A stretch of DNA of 64,000 bases, from contig CALWZO010000025.1 in the NCBI GenBank assembly GCA_944386045.1, positions 49,716-113,715 of the forward strand, given 5' to 3'. Made by a program: the position numbers and the translations under genes. This document shows, piece by piece, positions 43,971 through 52,197 of this stretch. The notes under the pieces were generated by a model, which worked only from the letters and a program-made list of their open reading frames with translations, was not told the origin of the DNA and did not search any database. Position 1 is the stretch's first letter; every line of letters begins with the position of its first letter. The DNA is from an uncultured Clostridia bacterium (GTDB lineage: Bacteria; Bacillota; Clostridia; Oscillospirales; Ruminococcaceae).

Positions 43971-46178
43971 TCAGTGGGTCTGACATGCTATAGGCATATT
44001 GTCTTCGGTGTAGTAACCCACCCGTTTTTCCGGACAGTTGGCATTTGCCAGGTTGCCGGTCCGGGTGCAGTATTCCGCAGTTACAACACCGCTGGGAACT
44101 GTAAAGCTCTTGCTGGGCAGGTCTTTCTGCGCCGCGTTCATGACATTTCTCCATGCCAGCGTCGGCGGATGAGTGGCGTAAGAAGGCACTCGCAGTACAG
44201 CCGGCTCGTCATAGCCCCACCATGAGGCTGTTGAGTAGTAAGGTGTAACACCTATAAACCAGTGGTCTTTATCGTCACTGGTAGTACCGGTTTTACCTAC
44301 GGCATCCAGTCTGCTGGGCGACAGCCCGCCGCTTGTACCGTCTATAAGAACCTGTTTAAGGGCACGGTTCATTATATATGCTGTTTCAGGTGAAATAGCC
44401 TGTACGGATGTTATCTTTGTTTCCAGCAAAACCTCGCCGCTGGAATCTTCAACGGTTGTATAGCAATAAGGTGTTATATATTTGCCGTTGTTGCCGAATA
44501 TGGCATAGGCCGCAGCCATTTCCAGAGGTGATATGCCGTATGTCATTGAACCCAAAGCCAAAGGAGCGTAGTCCACATCCTTTTCCGGTGACAGTGATGT
44601 TATGTTGAGCGAATTGGTGAGGAAGTCGTAAGAAGTTTCCGGTGTAAGGCACATCAGTGTTCTTACGGCAATTGTATTTATAGATTTTGAAATGGCATAA
44701 GCCACAGTCATAGGCTGTTTGGTGTATGTTCTGGAATAGTTTCTGGGCCATTCCATCTCCTGTCCCGGATTTTCCGGGTCGGGTTTCATCCATACATAGT
44801 CATCTATAAATGTTTTGGAAAAATGGATATATTTATATTCCAAAGCCGGTGCATAAGCGCCTATGGGTTTCATGGTTGAACCTGTCTGACGCAGAGAGTC
44901 CACCGCACGGTTGAGGATACGGTCTTCTGTTTTTTCTCCGATACCGCCCACAACAGCCGCGATACCGCCGTTGTAGTCAACGCTGACCATGGCGGCCTGA
45001 GGTGTGACAGTGGTCTTTGTGCCGTCATCATTGGTTATTGTCTTTTCGGTCATGGGATAGATTTTATCTTTGTTGGACATAACATCTTCCATTGCCCGCT
45101 GCAAGGTAGGATTTACTGTGGAGTAAATTTTCAGGCCCTGGTTATACAGCATGTAAGTGGCTTCGCCCTCTGTCATGTCGTATTCTTCCATCAGGTCTTC
45201 TATAACCTGGTCAATAACCATATCTGTGAAATAGCTGTTTACAGAAGAATTTTCATGTATTTCACTGTTAAGCACCAGTTCTTCTGACAAAGCCTGCTCA
45301 TACGCTTCATCGGTAATCTTGCCCTGTTCGTGCATGAAATAAAGAATGTCGTTTCTTCTTTCTATGTTGTTTTCAGGGTTGGTATATGGATTATATACCG
45401 ACGGGTTTTTGGTTATACCGGCCAGTGATGCCGCCTCGGCTATTGTCAGCTCGCTGACATCTTTGCCGAAATAGTTGTTGGCACCGGCCTGAACTCCCGC
45501 CCAGGTGTTGGACAGGCGTATTGTATTGAGATAGGCTTCCAGTATAACATCTTTACTGTACTGTTTTTCCAGTATTATGGCACGGAATATCTCCCTTATC
45601 TTTCTGAACGCGCCGTCGATACCGCTGCCGTCCTTGTCGTTGGTAAGGTTTTTTACCAGCTGCTGGGTAATGGTAGACGCACCCTGTTTGCTGGAGAACA
45701 GCTTGATGGGTGTGTACTCGTTTATCATAGCCGCAAAAGTTCTGACAAAGTTTACACCATGGTGTTTATAGAAATCTTTGTCTTCCACCGCAATATAGGC
45801 ATCTATTACATGCTGCGGTATATCCTGCAGGTCAACCCATATACGGTTTTCACTGCCGTCCAGGCGCTGATACTCTTTGTACTCTCCTGTCCGCGCGTCC
45901 TGATAATAGATAACACTGGTGAAGCTGAGCTTTAAGTTGGTCAGGTTCAGCATCTCTTCGTCCCCTTTGGTGACATTCACCAGGTAGATGGACAAAGCAA
46001 CTGCAACTATGCTGCCAACGATAACGCCTATGCAGGCCAGCACGCCGACCACATTAAGGACCTTTTTCCAGCTTATATTAAACTTTCCGCTTTTTTTCTT
46101 TGCCGGCCGGCTTTTTTTCGACGCGTCGGAATTCTGGCGCTGCGAGCCTCCGGCAGAGGATTTATCATAAATCTTGAT
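43971..46178 (-). CDS. Class A penicillin-binding protein (PBP1A-type), start codon not canonical
   Basis: A bifunctional peptidoglycan glycosyltransferase/transpeptidase. Order: basic cytoplasmic tail (SKKSRPAKKKSGKFN), one membrane helix, GT51 domain (EDKDFYKHHGVN, then QGASTITQQLVKNL and LEAYLNTIRL), transpeptidase domain with RQTGSTMKP (SxxK), SKSIN (SxN) and VGKTGTTSD (KTG). The reading frame with the basic tail begins at a perfect AGGAGGG site, but the first codons after it are ATT GAT ATC; the ideally spaced triplet is ATC at 46178. The first GTG (46052) is inside the membrane helix. At the C-terminus TGA (43973-43971) is followed by 21 more sense codons in frame up to the terminator. 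See findings. Confidence 0.85.
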   Translation of the reverse strand: MKIYDKSSAGGSQRQNSDASKKSRPAKKKSGKFNISWKKVLNVVGVLACIGVIVGSIVAVALSIYLVNVTKGDEEMLNLTNLKLSFTSVIYYQDARTGEYKEYQRLDGSENRIWVDLQDIPQHVIDAYIAVEDKDFYKHHGVNFVRTFAAMINEYTPIKLFSSKQGASTITQQLVKNLTNDKDGSGIDGAFRKIREIFRAIILEKQYSKDVILEAYLNTIRLSNTWAGVQAGANNYFGKDVSELTIAEAASLAGITKNPSVYNPYTNPENNIERRNDILYFMHEQGKITDEAYEQALSEELVLNSEIHENSSVNSYFTDMVIDQVIEDLMEEYDMTEGEATYMLYNQGLKIYSTVNPTLQRAMEDVMSNKDKIYPMTEKTITNDDGTKTTVTPQAAMVSVDYNGGIAAVVGGIGEKTEDRILNRAVDSLRQTGSTMKPIGAYAPALEYKYIHFSKTFIDDYVWMKPDPENPGQEMEWPRNYSRTYTKQPMTVAYAISKSINTIAVRTLMCLTPETSYDFLTNSLNITSLSPEKDVDYAPLALGSMTYGISPLEMAAAYAIFGNNGKYITPYCYTTVEDSSGEVLLETKITSVQAISPETAYIMNRALKQVLIDGTSGGLSPSRLDAVGKTGTTSDDKDHWFIGVTPYYSTASWWGYDEPAVLRVPSYATHPPTLAWRNVMNAAQKDLPSKSFTVPSGVVTAEYCTRTGNLANANCPEKRVGYYTEDNMPIACQTH

Positions 46179-46264
46179 ATCAATCCCTCCTGTTCTTGCT
46201 TGTAAAACAATGTATTATTTTTTCAAAAACGCCAACACTATGTTAAAGCGAGGTGCTGACTTAT

Positions 46265-46564
46265 ATGAAAAAATTTATTTTAGCTATATGTACTATATTT
46301 TGTGCGGCTTTGATAGCTATAAGCATTTATCAAATGAATATTACACCCCAAAGCCCGGCTGACACACCCACCGAAACTACCTATGTGGTAAAGGAGTACG
46401 GCGGCAAGGTAGCCGTTTTTCTTCCGCAGGAAAGCGAACCCCTGGCGGTGTATGAGGTGTATGTTCACCTTCTGCCTGAAAATGATATAGAGCTTTTGCG
46501 CAAAGGTATCGTGGTGAACGATGACCTGCAGCTGGCAAAAACTCTGGAAGATTTCGGGCTGTAA
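46265..46564 (+). CDS. Anchored protein with BofC C-terminal-like domain
   Basis: 99 residues from the ATG at 46265 (GAGGTG site). N-terminal hydrophobic segment (about 3-21), then a small domain with the pattern YVVKEYGGKVAVF, then VYEVYVHLLPENDIELLRKGI and LAKTLEDF. This 'YxVxEYxGxIAVF...LPExDxxLLxxGIxV...LEDF' pattern is widespread in spore-forming Firmicutes and resembles the C-terminal domain of BofC, the intercompartmental sporulation checkpoint protein. It is divergent from the PBP gene. The BofC link is by motif only. Confidence 0.7.
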   Translation: MKKFILAICTIFCAALIAISIYQMNITPQSPADTPTETTYVVKEYGGKVAVFLPQESEPLAVYEVYVHLLPENDIELLRKGIVVNDDLQLAKTLEDFGL

Positions 46565-46735
46565 GGCGCAATCTGATACAATACTTTATGCTATTATACT
46601 TTTTTCCGCGGCAAATTTCAACAACAAAATGATAACAAATCTATCACCGCGCCCTGCTGTGATAATATATATAAATATGTTATCATTTTATACATAAATT
46701 TAAAAAATAATTTACGAATAGAGCTTGTTAAAATA

Positions 46736-46764
46736 TTGCCCAATTATTTTATATGTGATATACT
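46736..46764 (+). promoter_or_regulatory. Promoter of the FkbH/ACP cluster
   Basis: TTGCCC (46736-46741), 17-bp spacer, TATACT (46759-46764), about 30 bp before the FkbH-like start. Confidence 0.6.
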
Positions 46765-46794
46765 AATGTGGACAATGAAAAGGAGTGTTTAATT

Positions 46795-48576
46795 ATGTCA
46801 GTTTTAGATTACCCTTTTGACAATGCTTACATACTGGAAAAGAAAAAAAGCATCAAAAGAGAGCTTTTGCAAAACGATAAATTTATCGAGAAAAAAATTG
46901 CTGTTTTAAGCGGCTCCACCATAGGTGAAATAAAAAACATTCTGGAGCTTTTCCTGCTTAACTACGGTATCAAACCGGAATTCAAAGTGGGTGGTTATAA
47001 CCGCTATTTTGAGGAACTGATGTTTGATGACGGTTCGCTGAAAGATTTTGCCCCGGACTTTATATACATTCACACATCAAACAAGAACATTGAAAACCTG
47101 CCTGTCCCCCAAGACAGCGAAGAGGCTGTGAAAGACAAGCTGACAAAGGAATTTGAAAAGTTCAAAACTGTATGTGAAAAGGCCCTCAGCTTTGGTGCAG
47201 TGGTAATTGTAAACAACTTTGAAATGCCTTTTTACCGCATGTACGGCTCCAAAGATGCAGTGGCGGCCCAGGGCGTTGTAAACTTTACCAACAAACTGAA
47301 TGTTATGATAGCCGATTACATCGCATCAAAGGAAAATATCTATCTCAATGACATAAACTACTTATCCGGACTTATCGGCCTGGACAACTGGTTCAGCCTG
47401 GAAAACTGGTACCTGTACAAATATGCGCTGGCTGTGGACAAGATCCCTGACCTGGCCTTCGGCATTGCAAAAATCATAAAATCTGCCCTGGGCAAAAACA
47501 AAAAGAGCGTTGTGCTGGACCTGGATAACACACTGTGGGGCGGCGTTATCGGCGATGACGGCGTGGAAGGCATCGCCATAGGCAACGAACAGCCTGCCGG
47601 CATGAGCTATACAGAATTCCAGAGCTACCTCAAACGCCTGACCGGCCTGGGAATCATGCTGAATGTATGTTCCAAAAACGAAGAAAAAATAGCCAAACAG
47701 GGCTTTACAGACCGCAAGGAAGCCCCGCTGTCAGTGGATGATTTCATCTGCTTCAAAGCCAACTGGGAGCCCAAGCACCTGAACATCGCCGCCATCGCAA
47801 AAGAAATAAACATCGGCGAAGACAGCCTGGTATTTATCGACGACAACCCGGCAGAAAGAGAAATCGTAAGAAAGAGCCTGCCCACCGTAACTGTTCCGGA
47901 GGTAAGCTGTCCGGAAGATTACATCAAGGCAATCGACCGCGCCGGCTATTTTGAAATAACCTCCTTTACAAAAGACGACGCCAAGAGAAACGAAATGTAC
48001 AAGCAGAACGCCCAGCGCGCCGCTGCCGAAAGTGCATTCACCGACTATAACGACTATCTGCTCAGCCTGGAAATGACCGGTGAAATAGGCCCCTTCTCCA
48101 CCGCACACTGCGAGAGAATAACACAGCTGATAAACAAAACCAACCAGTTCAACTTTACAACACGCCGCTATGCCCAGAGCGAAGTGGAAGAAATAATTGC
48201 AGACAGGACAAACTATATATCTGCTTATGCAAAGCTGATAGACAAATTCGGTGACAACGGCATCACCACATGTCTTATCGCCTCCGTCGAAGGCACAAAC
48301 GCCAACATTGACCTGTGGGTCATGTCCTGCCGAGTTTTCAAACGCCATCTGGAATATGCAGTGTTTGACTACCTCGTTGCCAAATGTAAAGAAATGGGTG
48401 TAAAAACCATAACAGCCTCTTACCTGCCCACTGCCAAAAATGTTATAATCAAAGACTTCTACGAAGGCATCGGCTTTGATGTAACCCTTGACAGTGAAAG
48501 CGAGAAAAGGTATATTTTAAATATTCCCGAGGAATATGAAAACAAAAACAAAGTTATCAAGATGGAAATTGTATAA
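46795..48576 (+). CDS. FkbH-like HAD-IIIC protein
   Basis: 593 residues from the ATG at 46795 (AAAAGGAGTG site). Residues ~1-230 form the SGNH-like N-terminal part of FkbH proteins; ~236-390 is the HAD domain with VVLDLDNTLWGG (nucleophile Asp242, Asp244), LNVCSKNEE and VFIDDNPAEREIV; ~430-590 is a GNAT-like domain with NKTNQFNFTTRRY and CRVFKRHLEYAVFDYL. FkbH enzymes take 1,3-bisphosphoglycerate, dephosphorylate it and load a glyceryl group on an acyl carrier protein. The ACP gene follows 11 bp downstream, which supports that reaction here. No AGGAG-free alternative start is needed. Confidence 0.9.
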   Translation: MSVLDYPFDNAYILEKKKSIKRELLQNDKFIEKKIAVLSGSTIGEIKNILELFLLNYGIKPEFKVGGYNRYFEELMFDDGSLKDFAPDFIYIHTSNKNIENLPVPQDSEEAVKDKLTKEFEKFKTVCEKALSFGAVVIVNNFEMPFYRMYGSKDAVAAQGVVNFTNKLNVMIADYIASKENIYLNDINYLSGLIGLDNWFSLENWYLYKYALAVDKIPDLAFGIAKIIKSALGKNKKSVVLDLDNTLWGGVIGDDGVEGIAIGNEQPAGMSYTEFQSYLKRLTGLGIMLNVCSKNEEKIAKQGFTDRKEAPLSVDDFICFKANWEPKHLNIAAIAKEINIGEDSLVFIDDNPAEREIVRKSLPTVTVPEVSCPEDYIKAIDRAGYFEITSFTKDDAKRNEMYKQNAQRAAAESAFTDYNDYLLSLEMTGEIGPFSTAHCERITQLINKTNQFNFTTRRYAQSEVEEIIADRTNYISAYAKLIDKFGDNGITTCLIASVEGTNANIDLWVMSCRVFKRHLEYAVFDYLVAKCKEMGVKTITASYLPTAKNVIIKDFYEGIGFDVTLDSESEKRYILNIPEEYENKNKVIKMEIV

Positions 48577-48587
48577 GGAGATAAAAT

Positions 48588-48830
48588 ATGACAAGAGAAG
48601 ATATTTTTGCACGGTTGACAGATATTTTCCGCAATGTGTTTGATGATGATGAAATTGTACTCACAGACAGCACAACAGCTGATGATATCGAAGACTGGGA
48701 CAGCCTGGAACAGATAAACCTGCTGGTTGCCATTGAAAAAAGATTTAACATCAAATTCCAACTGGCTGATGTAAGCCACCTGGAAAATGTAGGCGCCATG
48801 GTTGACCTGGTTGCCAGACTGATTGCTTAA
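48588..48830 (+). CDS. Acyl carrier protein
   Basis: 80 residues, a typical four-helix carrier protein with the phosphopantetheine attachment serine in EDWDSLEQINL (Ser ~39). Acidic throughout (FDDDEIVLTDST). It is the dedicated carrier for the FkbH-like enzyme ahead of it and probably for the MaoC and SDR enzymes behind, rather than the housekeeping AcpP. The ATG follows AAGGAGAT. Confidence 0.95.
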   Translation: MTREDIFARLTDIFRNVFDDDEIVLTDSTTADDIEDWDSLEQINLLVAIEKRFNIKFQLADVSHLENVGAMVDLVARLIA

Positions 48831-48841
48831 TCTGATTAAAG

Positions 48842-48870
48842 AAAGGGCGGTTTTCCGCCCTTTTTATTTT
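48842..48870 (+). terminator. Terminator after the ACP gene
   Basis: Perfect 9-bp stem AAAGGGCGG/CCGCCCTTT with TTTT loop, then TTATTTTT. The downstream MaoC gene may therefore have a separate promoter; TATACT at ~48902 is a possible -10. Confidence 0.88.
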
Positions 48871-48935
48871 TGCCGTGTTGCCTTTGGCAAAGGTTTTATG
48901 ATATACTTATTTAATAAAAAATATGAGGTCAGTTT

Positions 48936-49352
48936 ATGAACAGCTATAAATTTTGCGATATGGCGGTGGGCATGACCGAAAGCTTCACCGTGACAATAAC
49001 AGAAGAAATGATGGATAAATTTATCCAAATTACAGGGGATGTCAGCCCGATACATGTCAGCCGAGAATACGCCGTAAGCCACGGTTTTAAAGACAGGGTG
49101 TGCCACGGCATGCTTTTCGGCAGTATGTTCTCCACCCTTGCCGGCGTATATCTTCCCGGCGAACACTGCCTGCTGCACAGCGTGGAAACCAAATTTTCAC
49201 TGCCTGTTTTCCCCGGTGACACACTGACAGTCAGCGGCAAGGTAAGTGAGATAAACGACACTTTCAAAACGGTTGTCGTAAAAGGCACCATAATCAATCA
49301 GGACGGCAAAAAAGTATGCAAAGCCAACATACAGCTGGGGGTAAGAGAATAA
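48936..49352 (+). CDS. MaoC-like (R)-hydratase
   Basis: 138 residues, single hot-dog domain with the hydratase-2 motif: ITGDVSPIHVSREYAVSHGF, then CHGMLFGSM. Asp and His of this motif perform (R)-specific hydration of enoyl thioesters. Next to a ketoreductase-type SDR and an ACP, it probably acts on an ACP- or CoA-bound short acyl chain. The stop codon overlaps the next start (TAATG). Start ATG at 48936 behind a weak GAGGTCAG site. Confidence 0.9.
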   Translation: MNSYKFCDMAVGMTESFTVTITEEMMDKFIQITGDVSPIHVSREYAVSHGFKDRVCHGMLFGSMFSTLAGVYLPGEHCLLHSVETKFSLPVFPGDTLTVSGKVSEINDTFKTVVVKGTIINQDGKKVCKANIQLGVRE

Positions 49353-50080
49353 TGTATACATATCTGATAACCGGCGCAACCAGTGATGTGGGTATGGCGC
49401 TGATAAAAAAACTTGGGTCACGGGGCAGATTTATCCTTGCCGGCCACGGCGACGGAGAGAAACTGAAAGAACTGTGCCGGCAGCTGGGCTGTGAATACCT
49501 GTATTTCGATGCAGATTTTACCGACAGCACCGCCACCGACCGGTTTGTGGAAAAGGTATCCGCCTGCGGCTGGGAGCCGACGCATTTTGTCCATCTGCCG
49601 GCTTTGAGTGTAGTCAATACAAAATTTAAAAATTTTGACGAAGAAAGATTTCTGGCAGACATGAATGTCCAGGTACTGACAGCGGTAAAAATATGCAAAT
49701 GGCTGCTGCCAAAGATGTCAAAGGCAAAATTCGGCCGCGTGCTGTTTATGTCCACCAGCTATGTGCTGGCCAATCCACCGAAAAACACAGCCGCCTATAT
49801 AGTGGCAAAAAGCGGAGTGACCGGACTGATGAAAAGCCTGGCAACAGATTACGCCGCCAACGGAATAACCGTAAACTGCGTAAGCCCCAGTATGATAGAA
49901 ACCAAATTCCTGGCCCGGACCAGCCATATTATTGTGGAGTCTGCCGCAGCCCGGCATCCGCTTAAACGCAACGCCACCGTTGACGATGTGGTCCCCGCCA
50001 TGGCTTTCCTGCTCAGCGAAGAAGCCCGTTTTATCACCGGCGTAAATCTCCCCATTACCGGAGGAAGCGTAATTGAATAA
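49352..50080 (+). CDS. Short-chain dehydrogenase/reductase (ketoreductase type)
   Basis: 242 residues from the ATG that overlaps the preceding stop. Cofactor motif TGATSDVG in place of TGxxxGxG, then the catalytic Ser in FMSTSYV, Tyr-x-x-x-Lys in AAYIVAKSG, and a FabG-like end with VSPSMIETKF and FITGVNLPITGGSV. It probably reduces a 3-oxoacyl thioester on the neighbouring ACP. Translationally coupled on both sides (next start overlaps by 8 bp), so it works with MaoC and the GNAT protein. Confidence 0.9.
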   Translation: MYTYLITGATSDVGMALIKKLGSRGRFILAGHGDGEKLKELCRQLGCEYLYFDADFTDSTATDRFVEKVSACGWEPTHFVHLPALSVVNTKFKNFDEERFLADMNVQVLTAVKICKWLLPKMSKAKFGRVLFMSTSYVLANPPKNTAAYIVAKSGVTGLMKSLATDYAANGITVNCVSPSMIETKFLARTSHIIVESAAARHPLKRNATVDDVVPAMAFLLSEEARFITGVNLPITGGSVIE

Positions 50081-51050
50081 CGAAAATATCAGAAGAATTC
50101 CGCTGGCCGAAAAAGATATAGTGGTAAATTTCCTCAACGAAAACTGGGGCAGCGCTCATCCGCTGGTAAACAACAGCACTTTGTTTGATTATTACTATGT
50201 GGACGGCGAAATGACAAACTTTTATGTGCTGAGCGACGATGACGGCCCTGCCGCCGTATGCGGATATATCAAATGTGCACAAAAGGACTGCAGTGATATA
50301 TGGATATCAATATGGTGCGCCAAAAAAGGCAAAAACGGCCTGGGTCTGGCCCTTATGGGAGCCATGAAACAGCTTACAGGTGCAGATGTTATGGCCTGCA
50401 ACAACATAAGACCCAACACCATGCCATTTTATACTTTCCTGGGGTATCATCCGGGAAAGCTGGACCATTACTACCGCCTGGCAGACCTGGAAAAATACAA
50501 TATAGCCGCAGTAAATCAAAAAACAATCCCTCTCTCCTGCCCTGCTGACGATACAAAGCTTGTCCTTATGGAAAACATACAGCAGATAAAGGAATGTTTT
50601 GAAATTCCCGCCGGGCTGAAGCCGGCCAAAGATTTTTGGTATATTGACAAAAGGTATTTTAAATATCCCCATTACCAATATTTGGTTTTTGCCGTAAAAA
50701 ATGAAGGTCGGCCCAAGGCTTTGGCTGTTTTCAGGGTAAATATCAGTGACGAGGGCAAAGTTTTGCGCCTGGTGGACTTTATCGGAAAGCCTTCGGACTT
50801 TGACCTGCTCAACGGACAGATTGACCCGCTTATGGCCGCTTACGGCTGTGAGTACTGCGACATGTACTGCCGGGGCATTGACGGCGAAAAAGCAGGATTT
50901 GTAAAAAGAGATGGAGATGAAAATATAATTCCCAACTATCTCAATCCCCTGCTGCAAAAAAACATAGATTACTATTATTTCACCACCGATGACAGCGGAT
51001 TTACAATGTTCAAAGCCGACGGAGATCAGGACAGGAAAAACCTGGGTTAA
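50073..51050 (+). CDS. Double GNAT-like acyltransferase of the FkbH cluster
   Basis: 325 residues. The N-terminal half fits a GNAT fold (YYVDGEMTNFYVLSDDDGPA, AVCGYIKCA, SIWCAKKGKNGLGLALMGAM, then NNIRPNTMPFYTFLGYHPG); the C-terminal half looks like a second, degenerate GNAT-like unit (YQYLVFAVKN, ALAVFRVN). This resembles acyltransferases in surface-polysaccharide loci that use ACP-bound acyl groups to acylate an amino sugar. TTG start at 50073 with GAGGAAGCG ahead, overlapping the SDR gene. Likely the last step: moving the group made on the ACP to its acceptor (inference). Confidence 0.75.
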   Translation: MNNENIRRIPLAEKDIVVNFLNENWGSAHPLVNNSTLFDYYYVDGEMTNFYVLSDDDGPAAVCGYIKCAQKDCSDIWISIWCAKKGKNGLGLALMGAMKQLTGADVMACNNIRPNTMPFYTFLGYHPGKLDHYYRLADLEKYNIAAVNQKTIPLSCPADDTKLVLMENIQQIKECFEIPAGLKPAKDFWYIDKRYFKYPHYQYLVFAVKNEGRPKALAVFRVNISDEGKVLRLVDFIGKPSDFDLLNGQIDPLMAAYGCEYCDMYCRGIDGEKAGFVKRDGDENIIPNYLNPLLQKNIDYYYFTTDDSGFTMFKADGDQDRKNLG

Positions 51051-51075
51051 AAATTCATAACAGTACAAATAAATA

Positions 51076-51104
51076 CCCCCCGGCAAAGCCGGGGGTTTTC
51101 TTTA
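51076..51104 (+). terminator. Terminator of the MaoC-SDR-GNAT operon
   Basis: CCCCCGGC/GCCGGGGG with AAA loop, then TTTTCTTT. Confidence 0.95.
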
Positions 51105-51116
51105 TGCAATAAAATT

Positions 51117-51150
51117 AAAAGGGCGGCGCATAACACACCGTCCTTTTGAT
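51117..51150 (-). terminator. Terminator of the anchored-protein gene at 51160
   Basis: AAAAGGACGG/CCGCCCTTTT with one mismatch on the minus strand, then TAATTTTATT. Confidence 0.7.
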
Positions 51151-51159
51151 ATATTCTGC

Positions 51160-51963
51160 TTACTGTGCCTGTGATGAAGAGGATGATGAAGAAGATGATG
51201 CTTCCACCTTCATATCACTTTCCCTTACTGCCACAAGATAAAATTCTCCGTCCTGTTTTTCAAAAACATAATCCACATATTTGGATATTGTTCCTGTTGT
51301 GCTGTCTGTCCAGGAAGTCTGCGGTGAAATATAACCCACCGTAACAATCTTTTTGCTGAAGCTGGTTTTGATTTTTGCAACCTGCGGGGTAAAGCCCTGG
51401 GGGTAGCTGGTGGCCGGAACTATATAGGCCTGTTTTTCTTCATCAAATGTAAATTCTATATCCCGGTCAGCAACTGTACCGTGGGTCAGCTTATAATTTG
51501 TGCCAAAAACCCTGGCAAAATATCTGTCCACATCAACTGCCGGAAGAAGTGTCTGACCATACTCGTTTGTTTCGTACAATGTCATATCTTCATTCATTAT
51601 TGCAGCCCATATACTGCTTACCTGCAATATGCGCTGATCAGCCTGGTCCGGACTTTCAAAGGGCAGCGGGTCATACACAACCAGCGGCGCCAAAAGCGCA
51701 TTGTACTGCCGCTTTTCTTCAGAATTATCCAGCAGCGACCGGCCTATTCTGACTGCACCCATTATAATGGACAGCAAACCGATGCAGGCCAGAAACGAAA
51801 ATGCAGCACCTATAATAATTCTGCGGCGGCGTATCCTGTTCTGCCTTTTGCTTTCATTGGCCGAATAAGTATTTTTTCTTTCCTGCTCTGCCTGCCGCAC
51901 TTCTATCATTTCGTTCTCGAAGTCATCCCGGACTTCCTGCAAATTTTTCTTTTCTTTTTCCAT
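51160..51963 (-). CDS. Single-pass membrane protein with extracytoplasmic domain and poly-Ser tail
   Basis: 267 residues. Cytoplasmic N-terminus of ~45 charged, coiled-coil-like residues (EKEKKNLQEVRDDFENEMIE) ending in RRRR, one membrane helix (about 50-72), then an extracytoplasmic region with RYFARVFGTNYKLTHG, EFTFDEEKQAYIVPAT and VGYISPQTSW, similar in layout to NTF2-like or conjugation-protein TcpC-like domains. The C-terminus is a run of Ser. Function unknown. The second of two adjacent ATGs (51963) has the better distance from AAGGAG. Confidence 0.72.
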   Translation of the reverse strand: MEKEKKNLQEVRDDFENEMIEVRQAEQERKNTYSANESKRQNRIRRRRIIIGAAFSFLACIGLLSIIMGAVRIGRSLLDNSEEKRQYNALLAPLVVYDPLPFESPDQADQRILQVSSIWAAIMNEDMTLYETNEYGQTLLPAVDVDRYFARVFGTNYKLTHGTVADRDIEFTFDEEKQAYIVPATSYPQGFTPQVAKIKTSFSKKIVTVGYISPQTSWTDSTTGTISKYVDYVFEKQDGEFYLVAVRESDMKVEASSSSSSSSSQAQ

Positions 51964-52138
51964 CATAACTCCTTAACATATATAAATTAGCAAAAAATGC
52001 CAAACAAACAACACAAAGTCGAATACTGTATTATTATAACACATTATTTGTGATAAATCAAAAAACAATTTATAAACAATATTGAAATTTTCCGGTTTAT
52101 ATGAAAATTCTGCCATTTATTTGCCATAAAATTATATT

Positions 52139-52167
52139 TTGATTTTTTTCGACATGTATATTATAAT
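52139..52167 (+). promoter_or_regulatory. Promoter of the DUF2142-like gene
   Basis: TTGATT (52139-52144), 17-bp spacer, consensus TATAAT (52162-52167), about 30 bp before the ribosome binding site AAAAGGA. Confidence 0.65.
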
Positions 52168-52197
52168 GTAAACACAGTAATATAAAAGGAAATGGAT

